From Accumulibacter sp. (GTDB taxonomy: Bacteria > Pseudomonadota > Gammaproteobacteria > Burkholderiales > Rhodocyclaceae): 64,000 nt of DNA. The DNA lies in assembly GCA_024235715.1 (NCBI GenBank), contig JACKLW010000005.1, positions 930,001-994,000 on the forward strand. Reading direction: 5' to 3'. Shown piece after piece: positions 28,209 through 36,798 of the stretch; the first letter of the stretch is position 1, and each line of letters begins with the position of its first letter. Position numbers and translations under genes: made by a program. The notes under the pieces were generated by a model. It worked only from the letters and a program-made list of their open reading frames with translations. It was not told the DNA's origin and ran no database searches.

Positions 28209-29146
28209 GCGGTTTTCTCCTTTGGAATGGCGCCGGCCACGCGCTTCGTGCCGGCACGATTGGTGATGTACACGCCGGCAATAACCAGCGCGCCACCGCC
28301 CAGCACTGCCAGGCCGAGCCGCTCGCCGAGAATGACGGCACCCAGGATGACGGCGCTGACCGGCACCAGGTTGATGAACGCCGCCGAACGCGTCGCGCCG
28401 ATGCGCTGTACGGCCTCCGCGTACCAGGTGAAGGCAAGCGCGGTACCGAAAAGGCCGAGGAAGGCGATCGCACTCCAGCCACGCCAGGTCGTTGCCGTCA
28501 TCGCGAACAGCGAACCCTGCAGCAGGGCAGCGCTGGTAAGCATCAGCCAGCCGGTGACGCTGGCGCCGAAAGTCATCGCCAGCGGCGACAGCGAACGCGT
28601 GCCGCGCCGACCAACAAAAGTATAAATCGCCCATAGCGCGGCACAGCCGATGATCAGCCATTCGCCCAGGCCAACCTCGCCGGCGAAGAGCCGGTAGGGA
28701 TCGCCGTTGGTGACCACCAGCAGGCAGCCGAAGGCCGCCAGGCAGATGCCGATCGCTTTCATCGGCGACATCGGCGCGCCGAACAGGAGCCAGTCGCAGG
28801 CGGCGACCAGCGCCGGCGTCAGCGCCACCACCAGCGCACCACGGCCAGCCTGAATCAGGGTCATGCCGTAGAGGAAGCAGACGTTGTAGAGGAAGATGCC
28901 GCTGGCGCCGAGGGCGAACAGCGTCAGCCACTCGTCGGACGACCAGCGCGGCCAGCCTTCACGCAGCACCAGCAAGGTGCCGAGGACCACGGCGGCGAGC
29001 AGAAAACGCCAGCTGGCGATGGCCAGCGGCGAGGCCTCGCTGACGGCGACGCGACCGGCGATCCAGGTCGCCCCCCATAGCGAGGCCGTGGCAACGAGTT
29101 TGCAATAGGTCGCCGGCGACGCAGCGGCTGACAGATTGGCCGCCAC
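28205..29146 (-). CDS. EamA/DMT-family membrane transporter
   Basis: 313 residues with about ten hydrophobic helices in two EamA halves (TASLWGATWIAGRVAVSEAS begins the first; WAIYTFVGRRGTRSLSPLAM the second). The family exports amino acids and other small metabolites. Its position inside the liu operon, overlapping the dehydrogenase gene, suggests export of a branched-chain amino acid or acid intermediate. That is inference. Confidence 0.85.
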   Translation of the reverse strand: MAANLSAAASPATYCKLVATASLWGATWIAGRVAVSEASPLAIASWRFLLAAVVLGTLLVLREGWPRWSSDEWLTLFALGASGIFLYNVCFLYGMTLIQAGRGALVVALTPALVAACDWLLFGAPMSPMKAIGICLAAFGCLLVVTNGDPYRLFAGEVGLGEWLIIGCAALWAIYTFVGRRGTRSLSPLAMTFGASVTGWLMLTSAALLQGSLFAMTATTWRGWSAIAFLGLFGTALAFTWYAEAVQRIGATRSAAFINLVPVSAVILGAVILGERLGLAVLGGGALVIAGVYITNRAGTKRVAGAIPKEKTA

Positions 29147-30289
29147 TCAGCCCTGCAGCGCTTCGAGCGCGGTCAGGTAACTGGGCAACAGGTCTTCCTT
29201 GCGATGCACGGTAAATCCGAGATCGCGCATCAGGCCATCCTTGAGGCCGTAGATCCAGCCATGCACGGTCAGCGGCTGCTCACGCTGCCAGGCATCCTGA
29301 ACGACGAAGGTCTGGCAGACATTGGCCACCTGTTCGAGAACATTCAGTTCGCACAGGCGATCATGTCGCTTCTCCGGCGGCAGGCTGTCCACCCGCGCCA
29401 GGTGCTTGTCGTGCACGTCACGAACGTGCCGCAGCCAGATATCGACCAGACCGACCCGATCGCGATTGAGCGCCGCCTTGACACCGCCGCAGCCGTAGTG
29501 GCCGACGACCATGACGTGCCGCACCTTGAGGGCATCGACGGCGAACTGGATCACTGACAGACAGTTGAGATCAGTATGTACGACGACGTTGGCGACGTTG
29601 CGATGCACGAAGATCTCACCGGGGAGCAGGCCGACTATCTCGTTGGCCGGCACCCGTGAATCGGAGCAGCCGATCCACAGATACTCGGGCGTCTGCAGTC
29701 GCGAAAGCCTGAGGAAATACTCCGAATCGCTCTCTTGCATGCGATTCGACCAGGCGCGGTTGAAGTCGAAGAGGTGGAACAGGTTCTCGTTGGCGATCTC
29801 ATCCTCCGACCAGTTCTGCAGGTCGAGAGCGAGAAACATCGTGCCTTCGATGGGCGTCTGGTAGTACGCGGGCGCTTCGTGGAAGCCCAGTTCGCGATAC
29901 AGGCGCACGGCGACACGCATTGCCGGCAGGGTGTCAAGCAGCAGTCGCTTGTAGCCGATCTCCTTGGCCGCCTTGATCGCCGCCAGGGCCAGTTCGCGGC
30001 CGACGCCGGCGCCGCGTTGACCGGGTTCGACGTACAGCCGCTTCATTTCGCAGAGACCCGCCGACAGCGGCCGGATACCCACGCAGCCGGCCGGCTGGCC
30101 ATTGCGTTCGGCATAGAAAAGGCGACCGGCGGGTGCCGCGTAGGCGCCCGGCAGCGAAGCCATTTCCTCTTCGAAGCCCTGGAACGACAGGTCGACGCCC
30201 AGCCAGGCGGCATAGTTTCGAAAGAACTGGCGGACGTGCTCGACAGCGGCGCCATCGTCAGCGGTGATGTTGCGCAGTGCGGTGCTCAT
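29147..30289 (-). CDS. Fusion of GNAT N-acetyltransferase and beta-class carbonic anhydrase
   Basis: 380 residues from the ATG at 30289, which has an AGGAAG site. Residues 1-155 are a GNAT domain with the acetyl-CoA loop QRGAGVGREL (91-100) and a typical end RLYRELGFHEAPAYYQ. Residues ~167-380 are a Can-type beta carbonic anhydrase. Zinc ligands are Cys208 (with Asp210 and Arg212 in CSDSR), His264 and Cys267 (GHYGCGG), and the HRNVANVVVHTDLNCLSV dimer strand is intact. The frame is open throughout. The anhydrase interconverts CO2 and bicarbonate. Methylcrotonyl-CoA carboxylase in the same operon consumes bicarbonate, which gives a plausible reason for the placement. The acetyltransferase substrate is unknown. 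Confidence 0.9.
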   Translation of the reverse strand: MSTALRNITADDGAAVEHVRQFFRNYAAWLGVDLSFQGFEEEMASLPGAYAAPAGRLFYAERNGQPAGCVGIRPLSAGLCEMKRLYVEPGQRGAGVGRELALAAIKAAKEIGYKRLLLDTLPAMRVAVRLYRELGFHEAPAYYQTPIEGTMFLALDLQNWSEDEIANENLFHLFDFNRAWSNRMQESDSEYFLRLSRLQTPEYLWIGCSDSRVPANEIVGLLPGEIFVHRNVANVVVHTDLNCLSVIQFAVDALKVRHVMVVGHYGCGGVKAALNRDRVGLVDIWLRHVRDVHDKHLARVDSLPPEKRHDRLCELNVLEQVANVCQTFVVQDAWQREQPLTVHGWIYGLKDGLMRDLGFTVHRKEDLLPSYLTALEALQG

Positions 30290-30374
30290 GATCTTCCTGA
30301 AAGTACGTGCCAAAAGTGGCGAGTGAAAAGCGAAGCGAGACGCGTCGCCTTCCGCAGCGGCTGTGCCTGGCGCC

Positions 30375-31538
30375 CTAAAGGGTGTCGTTAAACAGTTCGC
30401 GGCCTATCAGCATACGGCGGATTTCCGAGGTACCCGCACCGATTTCGTATAACTTCGCGTCGCGCCACAGCCTGCCGGCCGGGTATTCGTTGATGTAGCC
30501 GTTGCCGCCGAGCGTCTGGATCGCCTCGCCGGCCATCCAGGTTGCCTTTTCGGCTGCATAGAGAATCGCCCCGGCGGCGTCCTTGCGCGTCGTCTCGCCA
30601 CGATCACAAGCCTGGCCAACCGCATACACGTAGGCCCGGCAGACGTTGAAGGTGGTGTACATGTCGGCCACCTTGCCCTGCATCAGCTGGAATTCGCCGA
30701 TGGCCTGCCCGAACTGCTTGCGGTCATGCAGGTAGGGCAAGACCAGGTCGATTGCCGCCGCCATGATCCCCAGGGGGCCGCCGGCGAGCACCGCACGTTC
30801 GTAATCAAGGCCGCTCATCAGCACGCGCACGCCACCGTTGAGCTGGCCGAGAACGTTTTCGGCCGGCACTTCGCAATCGTCGAAGAACAGCGGATAGGTG
30901 TTCGATCCACGCATCCCGAGCTTGTCGAGCTTCGCGCCGCAGGAAAATCCGGGCATCCCCTTCTCGACGATCAGCGCGGTGATCCCCCTGGGGCCGGCGT
31001 TGATGTCGGTTTTCGCGTAGACCACCAGCGTGTCGGCATCCCCGCCGTTGGTGATCCACATCTTGCCGCCGTTGAGCACGAAGCGGTCGCCCCTGGGTTC
31101 GGCGCGCAGCTTCATGCCGACCACGTCCGATCCGGCATTGGCTTCGGACATGGCCAGCGCGCCGACATGCTCGCCGGAAATCAGCTTCGGCAGGTATTTC
31201 GCTTTCTGCGCCGCGCTGCCATTGCGGCCGATCTGATTGACGCAGAGGTTGGAGTGCGCCCCGTAGGAGAGGGCGACACTCGCCGAAGCGCGCGAGATCT
31301 CTTCCATGGCGACGATGTGCGCCAGATAGCCGAGCCCCGTCCCGCCGTACTCCTCGTCGGCGGTCATGCCCAGCAGTCCCATGTCGCCGAACTTGCGCCA
31401 CAGATCGGCCGGGAACAGATTGTCGCGATCGATAGCCTCGGCGCGCGGTGCGATTTCGGCAGCGGCAAAGCTGCGGACACTCGCCCTCAGCATGTCGATG
31501 GTCTCGCCGTGGGCAAAACTGAGGCTGGGATATTCCAT
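30375..31538 (-). CDS. liuA: Isovaleryl-CoA dehydrogenase
   Basis: 387 residues from [17 protein letters not shown] (ATG at 31538, GGAGCGAGAG upstream). Acyl-CoA dehydrogenase signatures are [35 protein letters not shown], and [20 protein letters not shown] followed by [14 protein letters not shown]. The operon context identifies it as the flavoenzyme oxidising isovaleryl-CoA to 3-methylcrotonyl-CoA, passing electrons to ETF. Confidence 0.93.
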   Translation of the reverse strand: MEYPSLSFAHGETIDMLRASVRSFAAAEIAPRAEAIDRDNLFPADLWRKFGDMGLLGMTADEEYGGTGLGYLAHIVAMEEISRASASVALSYGAHSNLCVNQIGRNGSAAQKAKYLPKLISGEHVGALAMSEANAGSDVVGMKLRAEPRGDRFVLNGGKMWITNGGDADTLVVYAKTDINAGPRGITALIVEKGMPGFSCGAKLDKLGMRGSNTYPLFFDDCEVPAENVLGQLNGGVRVLMSGLDYERAVLAGGPLGIMAAAIDLVLPYLHDRKQFGQAIGEFQLMQGKVADMYTTFNVCRAYVYAVGQACDRGETTRKDAAGAILYAAEKATWMAGEAIQTLGGNGYINEYPAGRLWRDAKLYEIGAGTSEIRRMLIGRELFNDTL

Positions 31539-31564
31539 GTCTCTCGCTCCTTGGGTGGATTTTC

Positions 31565-32023
31565 TTAGCGTGGATGTTCTTTCTTGCCGTGCGCGGTCAT
31601 GATCGTCTGCTGCATCGCCGCACACAAGCTCTTGCGCCCGTGCAGAATGGCAAACACTTCGGCGCGGGTGACGATCAGGGTGCGCCCGTAGCGCAGCACC
31701 GAACCCTCGGCGATCAGCAGATCACCTGCCGCTGGTGCCAGCAGGTTGAGCTTGTACTCGACGGTCAGCACGCCCGTTTCCGGCGCAGTGAGCGTACTGG
31801 CGGCGTAACCGGCCGCCGAATCGGCGATCATGCCGACCACTCCCCCATGAACATAGCCGTGCTGCTGCGTGATCTCCGCCTTGTGCGGCAGATGGATCTC
31901 GGTGTAACCGGCCTCGATCACCGGCATGCTCGCGCCAATCAGTGCCATTGCCCGCTGGCGATCGAAGCTGGCGCGGACGCGTTCGGCGAAATCTGGATCC
32001 TGGACCTTGTGCATGGGCGCCAT
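31565..32023 (-). CDS. PaaI-family hotdog thioesterase, first gene of the leucine operon
   Basis: 152 residues. The hotdog signature is [20 protein letters not shown], followed by [16 protein letters not shown] and [16 protein letters not shown]. There are two possible starts, ATG at 32023 and ATG at 32014 (MHKVQDPDF). The upstream -10-like TTAAAT overlaps the first ATG, so the second may be the true, leaderless start. It probably hydrolyses an acyl-CoA arising in branched-chain catabolism. Confidence 0.87.
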   Translation of the reverse strand: MAPMHKVQDPDFAERVRASFDRQRAMALIGASMPVIEAGYTEIHLPHKAEITQQHGYVHGGVVGMIADSAAGYAASTLTAPETGVLTVEYKLNLLAPAAGDLLIAEGSVLRYGRTLIVTRAEVFAILHGRKSLCAAMQQTIMTAHGKKEHPR

Positions 32024-32033
32024 TTAAATTGAC

Positions 32034-32051
32034 GTTGACGTAAACGTCAAC
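32034..32051 (-). promoter_or_regulatory. LiuR operator and operon promoter
   Basis: GTTGACGTAAACGTCAAC is a perfect 8-2-8 palindrome of the TTGACGT..ACGTCAA type attributed to LiuR in proteobacteria. Read leftward it contains a consensus-like -35 (TTGACG, 32050-32045). Seventeen bases on there is TTAAAT (32027-32022), which could be the -10. The site lies between liuR and the first catabolic gene. Confidence 0.75.
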
Positions 32052-32069
32052 TACTTTTGCCGGACAGGT

Positions 32070-32501
32070 TCACGCGGGCCTGTCGGCTATCGCCGCCTTG
32101 CCTGCCGACTCGCTCGCCGCCCGGTCGAGCAGGAGCTGCCGGCACTGCTGCTCGAAATTGCAGACTTCCTGCAACACGGCCTCGATGTCTTCACGCTGCT
32201 GCAGCAAGGCTGCCTTGCGCTGTTGCAGGCCATTCAGGAACTCCGAAAGCTGCGTGTTCTTGTCGTGCGCCCGGTCGTACATGCCGATCAGGTAGGAAAT
32301 CTCGACCAGACTGAAGCCCAGCCTCTTGCCACGCAGGGCAAGCTTCAGGCGCGTGCGGTCGCGGCGCGTAAACACCCGCGTTCGCCCTTCGCGCCGGGGC
32401 GAGAGCAGGCCCTGGTCTTCGTAGAAACGGATCGTTCGCGGCGTGATGTGAAACTCGCGCGCCAGATCGGAAATGCTGAAGGTCGTTCTCTGCTGGTCCA
32501 C
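32070..32501 (-). CDS. liuR: MerR-family regulator LiuR
   Basis: About 143 residues from a GTG at 32501 (an ATG at 32582 is possible but adds a non-conserved lead). The winged-helix MerR domain is FSISDLAREFHITPRTIRFY followed by EDQGLLSPRREGRTRVF. A long dimerisation coiled coil (LQQRKAALLQQREDIEAVLQ) follows, and the C-terminus has one cysteine-containing segment (CNFEQQCRQ). It is best read as LiuR, the leucine/isovalerate catabolism regulator. It sits immediately upstream of its operator and the operon. Confidence 0.88.
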   Translation of the reverse strand: MDQQRTTFSISDLAREFHITPRTIRFYEDQGLLSPRREGRTRVFTRRDRTRLKLALRGKRLGFSLVEISYLIGMYDRAHDKNTQLSEFLNGLQQRKAALLQQREDIEAVLQEVCNFEQQCRQLLLDRAASESAGKAAIADRPA

Positions 32502-32620
32502 CGCCGGGATGCTCGAAGTCGGATCACGTGTAGAATGGGCTCGCTGCAGGAGCCACCAGAAGCCAGCCCCGTGAGCGGCCAAGTTTATAGACTTCAGACG
32601 TTTTTACAATCCATCGCCAA

Positions 32621-33688
32621 ATGCTCCCCGACTACCCTTTTGCCAAGCCACCGCTCGCCGGCGAAACCTTCGAGGTCGCTCCCGGAATCCACTGGTTAAG
32701 GATGCCGCTGCCCTTCGCGCTGAATCACATCAACCTCTGGCTGCTCGAGGAGGAGGATGGCTGGACAATCGTCGATACGGGTTTCGCCCTCGATGCGGTC
32801 AGGGAGTGCTGGCAAACCATCCTTGCCCGGCTGCGCACGACGGCGCGCGGCGGGCGCATCCTGCGGATCATCGTCACCCATTTTCACCCCGACCACCTCG
32901 GGCTCGCGGCCTGGCTGCAGGAACAGACCGGCGCGCCGGTGCACATGACACTCGGCGAGTACCTGACCGCACACGCCGTCTGGCACGAGGTCGGCGGTCA
33001 CGGCAATCAGCCGATGCTGCGCCAGTTTCGCGCGCACGGTCTCGACGCCGACCGCTGCGCGGCGCTGGAACGCCGCAGTGGCAACTACAACCGGGGCGTT
33101 CCCAGCCTGCCGAACGACTACCGCCGCCTGTTCGCCGGGGACGAATTGACGATCGGCAAGCATCGCTGGCAGGTTCGCGTCGGCTATGGACACTCCCCGG
33201 AACATGCAGCCCTGTACTGCGGCGAGCTCGGCGTCCTGATTTCGGGCGACATGCTGCTACCCAAGATTTCAACCAATATCAGCGTCTTCGCGGTCACTCC
33301 GATGGCCGACTCGCTGGCCGATTTTCTGCAATCGATCGACCGCTACCGCGAACTGCCGTCCGCAACGCTGGTACTGCCATCGCATGGCTTGCCTTTCCAC
33401 GGTATCGAGAACCGGGTCAATGCCCTGCACGCACACCATGAGGAGCGGCTGCAGGTTCTCGAGGAGCAATGTGCGAGTCCGCGCAGCGCCGCCGAGTTGC
33501 TGATGAGCCTCTTCTCGCGCGACCTCGACACCCACCAGACGATGTTTGCCATGGGCGAAGCCATCGCCCATCTCAATCGGCTCGAGCACGCCGGCCGACT
33601 GCGGCGTATCGAGGACGAGGACGGCCTGATTCGCTTCGTCCGCAAGCACGGAGCCGCGGGGCCGCCGGCCAGGCCGACGGGCCACTGA
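32621..33688 (+). CDS. Metallo-beta-lactamase-fold hydrolase
   Basis: 355 residues. The zinc motif THFHPDHLGLAAW is followed by GYGHSPEHAALY, LISGDMLLPKIS and VLPSHGLPFHG, with a C-terminal winged-helix-like segment (RSAAELLMSLFSRDLD...TMFAMGEAIAHLNRLEHAGRL) typical of LACTB2-type proteins. The stop is two bases before phaC, so the pair is probably one transcript. A role in thioester or PHA-related hydrolysis is conceivable but unproven. It is divergent from liuR with a 119-bp gap. Confidence 0.85.
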   Translation: MLPDYPFAKPPLAGETFEVAPGIHWLRMPLPFALNHINLWLLEEEDGWTIVDTGFALDAVRECWQTILARLRTTARGGRILRIIVTHFHPDHLGLAAWLQEQTGAPVHMTLGEYLTAHAVWHEVGGHGNQPMLRQFRAHGLDADRCAALERRSGNYNRGVPSLPNDYRRLFAGDELTIGKHRWQVRVGYGHSPEHAALYCGELGVLISGDMLLPKISTNISVFAVTPMADSLADFLQSIDRYRELPSATLVLPSHGLPFHGIENRVNALHAHHEERLQVLEEQCASPRSAAELLMSLFSRDLDTHQTMFAMGEAIAHLNRLEHAGRLRRIEDEDGLIRFVRKHGAAGPPARPTGH

Positions 33689-33690
33689 CC

Positions 33691-35526
33691 ATGACATTGC
33701 CGCCAGCGAGTGCCAGGGACCGCTCTCTGCCCGCTCCCGCAGAGGTCGCCAACACCTATATCGACGTTGCCCGGCGCGCGTCGCGCCTGCTTCGCCGCTA
33801 CGCCAGGAAGACAGCCAGGAAAGGCATCCGCTTTCCCAGCGAAGAATTCGAAGTCGCCAGGGCGTTCATGGATCTCTCGGCACGCCTGCTGGCCAGCCCC
33901 TACCGGATGGCGCAAACACAGATGGAAATGATGCGCGACCACATCAGCCTGTGGCAGCAGTCGACGCTGCGCACGATGGGCATGCCGTTCGAAGCGGTGG
34001 CGACGCCCGACGCGGACGACGCGCGCTTCGACGACCAGGCCTGGAAAGACGACTTCCTCTTCGACTTCATCAAGCAGTCGTACCTGATCACGGCTCGCCA
34101 CCTGCAGCAGACGGTGGCCATGGCGGAAGGACTCGACGACGCGACGCAGCGCGAGGTCAACACGCGCACCCGGCAATACATCGACGCGCTGTCGCCGACC
34201 AACTTCGCTTTCACCAATCCCGAAGTCCTCCGCGAAACCGTGGACAGCAAGGGCGAGAACCTCGTCAAGGGGCTGAAGCACCTGCTCAAGGATCTGATGG
34301 CGGGTGACGACGGACACTTGTGCCGCTTTCTCGCCGATGGCGACGCCCCTCGCCTCGGCGAGAGACTGGCCGCAACCCCGGGCAAGGTCGTTTTCCAGAA
34401 CGAGCTGATGCAGCTGATCCAGTACCAGCCGGCAGGCAGCCACCAGCGCCGGAAACCCTTGCTGATCGTCCCCCCCTGGACGGTCAGGTACTACATCCTC
34501 GACCTCCGTGAGAGCAATTCCTACGTCAGGTGGGCCACCGACCAGGGCTTCACGACCTTCATCATCAGCTGGGTGAACCCCGACCCGCAGCAAGCGCAGA
34601 AGAACTTCGAAGACTATCTGGTCGATGGCGCGATGGCGGCCATCGATGCGGTCGAACTGGCGACTGGCGAAAAGCAGATCGACCTTGTCGGCTATTGCCT
34701 TGGCGGTACGCTGCTGATGGCCACGCTCGCCTGCATGGCTGCCCGCCGCGACAAGCGCGCCGCTTCGGCGACCTTCCTGGCGACGCTGATCGACTTTTCG
34801 GAACCCGGCGAACTCGGGGCGTTTGCCGACAGCGAAGCGGTGCCCGGCGCCGCCCGGAAACCGGTCGACCGCCGCGAGTCGGCAGACCTGGCACCGGCGC
34901 TGGCGAGGAGCGCCTACAGCATGCTGCACGCCAACGACCTGATCTGGTCTTTCGTTATGAACAACTACCTGCCTGGCCGCCGTCGCTTCCCGACCGACCT
35001 GCAACACTGGAACGCCGACGCGGCGCGTGTGCCGGCGGCGCTGCACCGTTTCTGTGTGGACAACTTCTATCGCGCCAACCGATTGCTGCTGCCTGGCGGC
35101 ATTTCCCTGGCCGGCGTGGCCATCGACCTCGCCAGCGTTAAACTGCCGTGCTACTTCCTGGCGACCCTTGAAGACCACGTTTCCCCGTGGAAGAGCGTGT
35201 ATCGCGGCGCCCGGCTGGCGCAGGGACCGGTGAGGTTCGTCCTCGGCGGATCGGGCCATGTCGCCGGCACCGTCAATCCGCCGGCTGCCCGACGCTACGA
35301 CTACTGGACCAACGAGTCGCTGCCCGAGTTGGCAGACGAGTTCCTGAGCGGTGCCACGCGGCATCCCGGCTCATGGTGGACCGACTGGCTGCAGTGGCTG
35401 CTCGCACAGCCCGAGGGCAATACGCTGGTCGCCGCGCGTCAACCGGGAGACCACGCGCTGCAGGTGATCGAAGATGCGCCCGGCAGTTACGCCGCTCGCC
35501 GCGGCGAACAAGCAGGCGTTCGCTAG
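33691..35526 (+). CDS. phaC: Class I polyhydroxyalkanoate synthase
   Basis: 611 residues, the usual class I length. The N-terminal alpha region (MEMMRDHISLWQQSTL) precedes the alpha/beta-hydrolase core. The lipase-like box GYCLGGT carries nucleophile Cys336; the acid is in LEDHVSPWKS and the histidine in LGGSGHVAGTVNPP. The conserved PPW..YYILDL and IISWVNPDP segments are present. The enzyme polymerises (R)-hydroxyacyl-CoA into intracellular PHA granules. No phaA, phaB or phasin gene lies in the window; it is instead flanked by a hydrolase and a phosphatase-superfamily gene. Confidence 0.95.
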   Translation: MTLPPASARDRSLPAPAEVANTYIDVARRASRLLRRYARKTARKGIRFPSEEFEVARAFMDLSARLLASPYRMAQTQMEMMRDHISLWQQSTLRTMGMPFEAVATPDADDARFDDQAWKDDFLFDFIKQSYLITARHLQQTVAMAEGLDDATQREVNTRTRQYIDALSPTNFAFTNPEVLRETVDSKGENLVKGLKHLLKDLMAGDDGHLCRFLADGDAPRLGERLAATPGKVVFQNELMQLIQYQPAGSHQRRKPLLIVPPWTVRYYILDLRESNSYVRWATDQGFTTFIISWVNPDPQQAQKNFEDYLVDGAMAAIDAVELATGEKQIDLVGYCLGGTLLMATLACMAARRDKRAASATFLATLIDFSEPGELGAFADSEAVPGAARKPVDRRESADLAPALARSAYSMLHANDLIWSFVMNNYLPGRRRFPTDLQHWNADAARVPAALHRFCVDNFYRANRLLLPGGISLAGVAIDLASVKLPCYFLATLEDHVSPWKSVYRGARLAQGPVRFVLGGSGHVAGTVNPPAARRYDYWTNESLPELADEFLSGATRHPGSWWTDWLQWLLAQPEGNTLVAARQPGDHALQVIEDAPGSYAARRGEQAGVR

Positions 35527-35539
35527 GCGGCATGAGCTC

Positions 35540-36706
35540 ATGAGCTCGACGGGACTCCCCGACTATGGCGGCGGGAGCATCGTCAACCTGATGCAGAGCA
35601 TCGCCACCGCCTGCGGCAGCAGCCGCACCGACTACCCGCCGCTGGCCCTGTTGCCCGCCGCACAGCTTGCCAGGGCGCGGCATGTGGTGCTGATCGTCGT
35701 CGACGGTCTCGGCCAACGCACACTGGCCCGACACGCCGACAGCCTGCATCTGCAGCGCCACCAGCTCGGCAGCATGACTTCGGTCTTTCCATCGACGACG
35801 GCCAGCGCGATCACCACCTTCATGACCGGCCTCGCCCCGGCGCAGCATGGCCTGACCGGCTGGCACATGCACCTCGACGAGATCGACCAGACACTGGCCA
35901 TCCTGCCGCTGACTCCCCGCGATGGCCCACCCAGGGCGCTGCCCGAGCAGCTGCCGGAACGGCTTTTCGAACATCCCTCGCTGTTCCAGACACTGGATCG
36001 CGAATCCTGGGTCATCGCGCCGCAAAGCATTGCCGGCAGCCCCTTCAACGCCTGGCACGCACGCGGCGCACAGAGCATCGCCTATCGCACGCTGCCCGAG
36101 CTCTTTGCCAGCATCGCCGAGCTGACCCGGGAGAAGGTGAAGTCTCGCTATATCTATGCCTACTATCCCGACCTCGACACCAATTCACACCGCTACGGGA
36201 CAGACAGCCGGCAGGCGCAGCACACGCTGGCCGAGTTCGACGCCCATTTCGGACAGCTTCGGCGCCAGCTGTGCGGCAGCAACAGCTGGCTGCTGGTCAC
36301 CGCTGACCACGGCTTCATCGATTCACCACGGCGGCGAGTGATCGATCTCGACGACCATCCGCAACTTGCCGCGATGCTCGTGCGGCCGCTCTGCGGCGAG
36401 CGTCGCGTCGCCTATTGCTACGTGGCCGAGGCCAGGCGGCCAGCCTTCGAAACCTATGTGCGCCGCCATCTCGGGCGCGCCTGCCACCTCTACCGCAGCG
36501 AGCAGCTGATCGCCGCTGGCTGGTTCGGACCGCCCCCCTACCATCGCCGGCTTGCGTCGAGAGCCGGCGACTACACGCTCGTGATGAAGGACAACTGGAC
36601 GATCAAGGACTGGCTTGCGGGCGAAAAACGCTACACCATGATTGGCGTACACGGCGGCACGAGCGACAGCGAAATGCGCGTGCCGCTGATCGCCATGCGT
36701 GCCTGA
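35540..36706 (+). CDS. Alkaline phosphatase-superfamily phosphodiesterase/pyrophosphatase
   Basis: 388 residues. The NPP-type core is visible: metal-binding Asp in LIVVDGLGQRTL, the Thr nucleophile region in SVFPSTTASAITTFMTG, YPDLDTNSHRYG and the second metal site in VTADHGFID. A nucleotide pyrophosphatase/phosphodiesterase is likely. There is no signal peptide, so it is cytoplasmic. It starts 13 bp after phaC and is probably cotranscribed. A role in PHA or polyphosphate metabolism is only suggested by position. Confidence 0.82.
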   Translation: MSSTGLPDYGGGSIVNLMQSIATACGSSRTDYPPLALLPAAQLARARHVVLIVVDGLGQRTLARHADSLHLQRHQLGSMTSVFPSTTASAITTFMTGLAPAQHGLTGWHMHLDEIDQTLAILPLTPRDGPPRALPEQLPERLFEHPSLFQTLDRESWVIAPQSIAGSPFNAWHARGAQSIAYRTLPELFASIAELTREKVKSRYIYAYYPDLDTNSHRYGTDSRQAQHTLAEFDAHFGQLRRQLCGSNSWLLVTADHGFIDSPRRRVIDLDDHPQLAAMLVRPLCGERRVAYCYVAEARRPAFETYVRRHLGRACHLYRSEQLIAAGWFGPPPYHRRLASRAGDYTLVMKDNWTIKDWLAGEKRYTMIGVHGGTSDSEMRVPLIAMRA

Positions 36707-36798
36707 AACCACCGCAGGAGACGGCCCTCACGCGCATCGCCCGGCAACAAGCGTGCCGAGACCGATGCCTGCGGATGCCTCGAGATCACTGACCTCGT

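Noticed and set aside
28205-28931. Extended N-terminus for the acyl-CoA dehydrogenase (frame open to 28931)
   Set aside because: The extension runs antisense-free through the EamA gene in another frame and is not protein-like; the ATG at 28208 begins the conserved ILTPEQEMIRESL.
33343-35364. 673-codon minus-strand frame
   Set aside because: Antisense to phaC, which has intact catalytic motifs.
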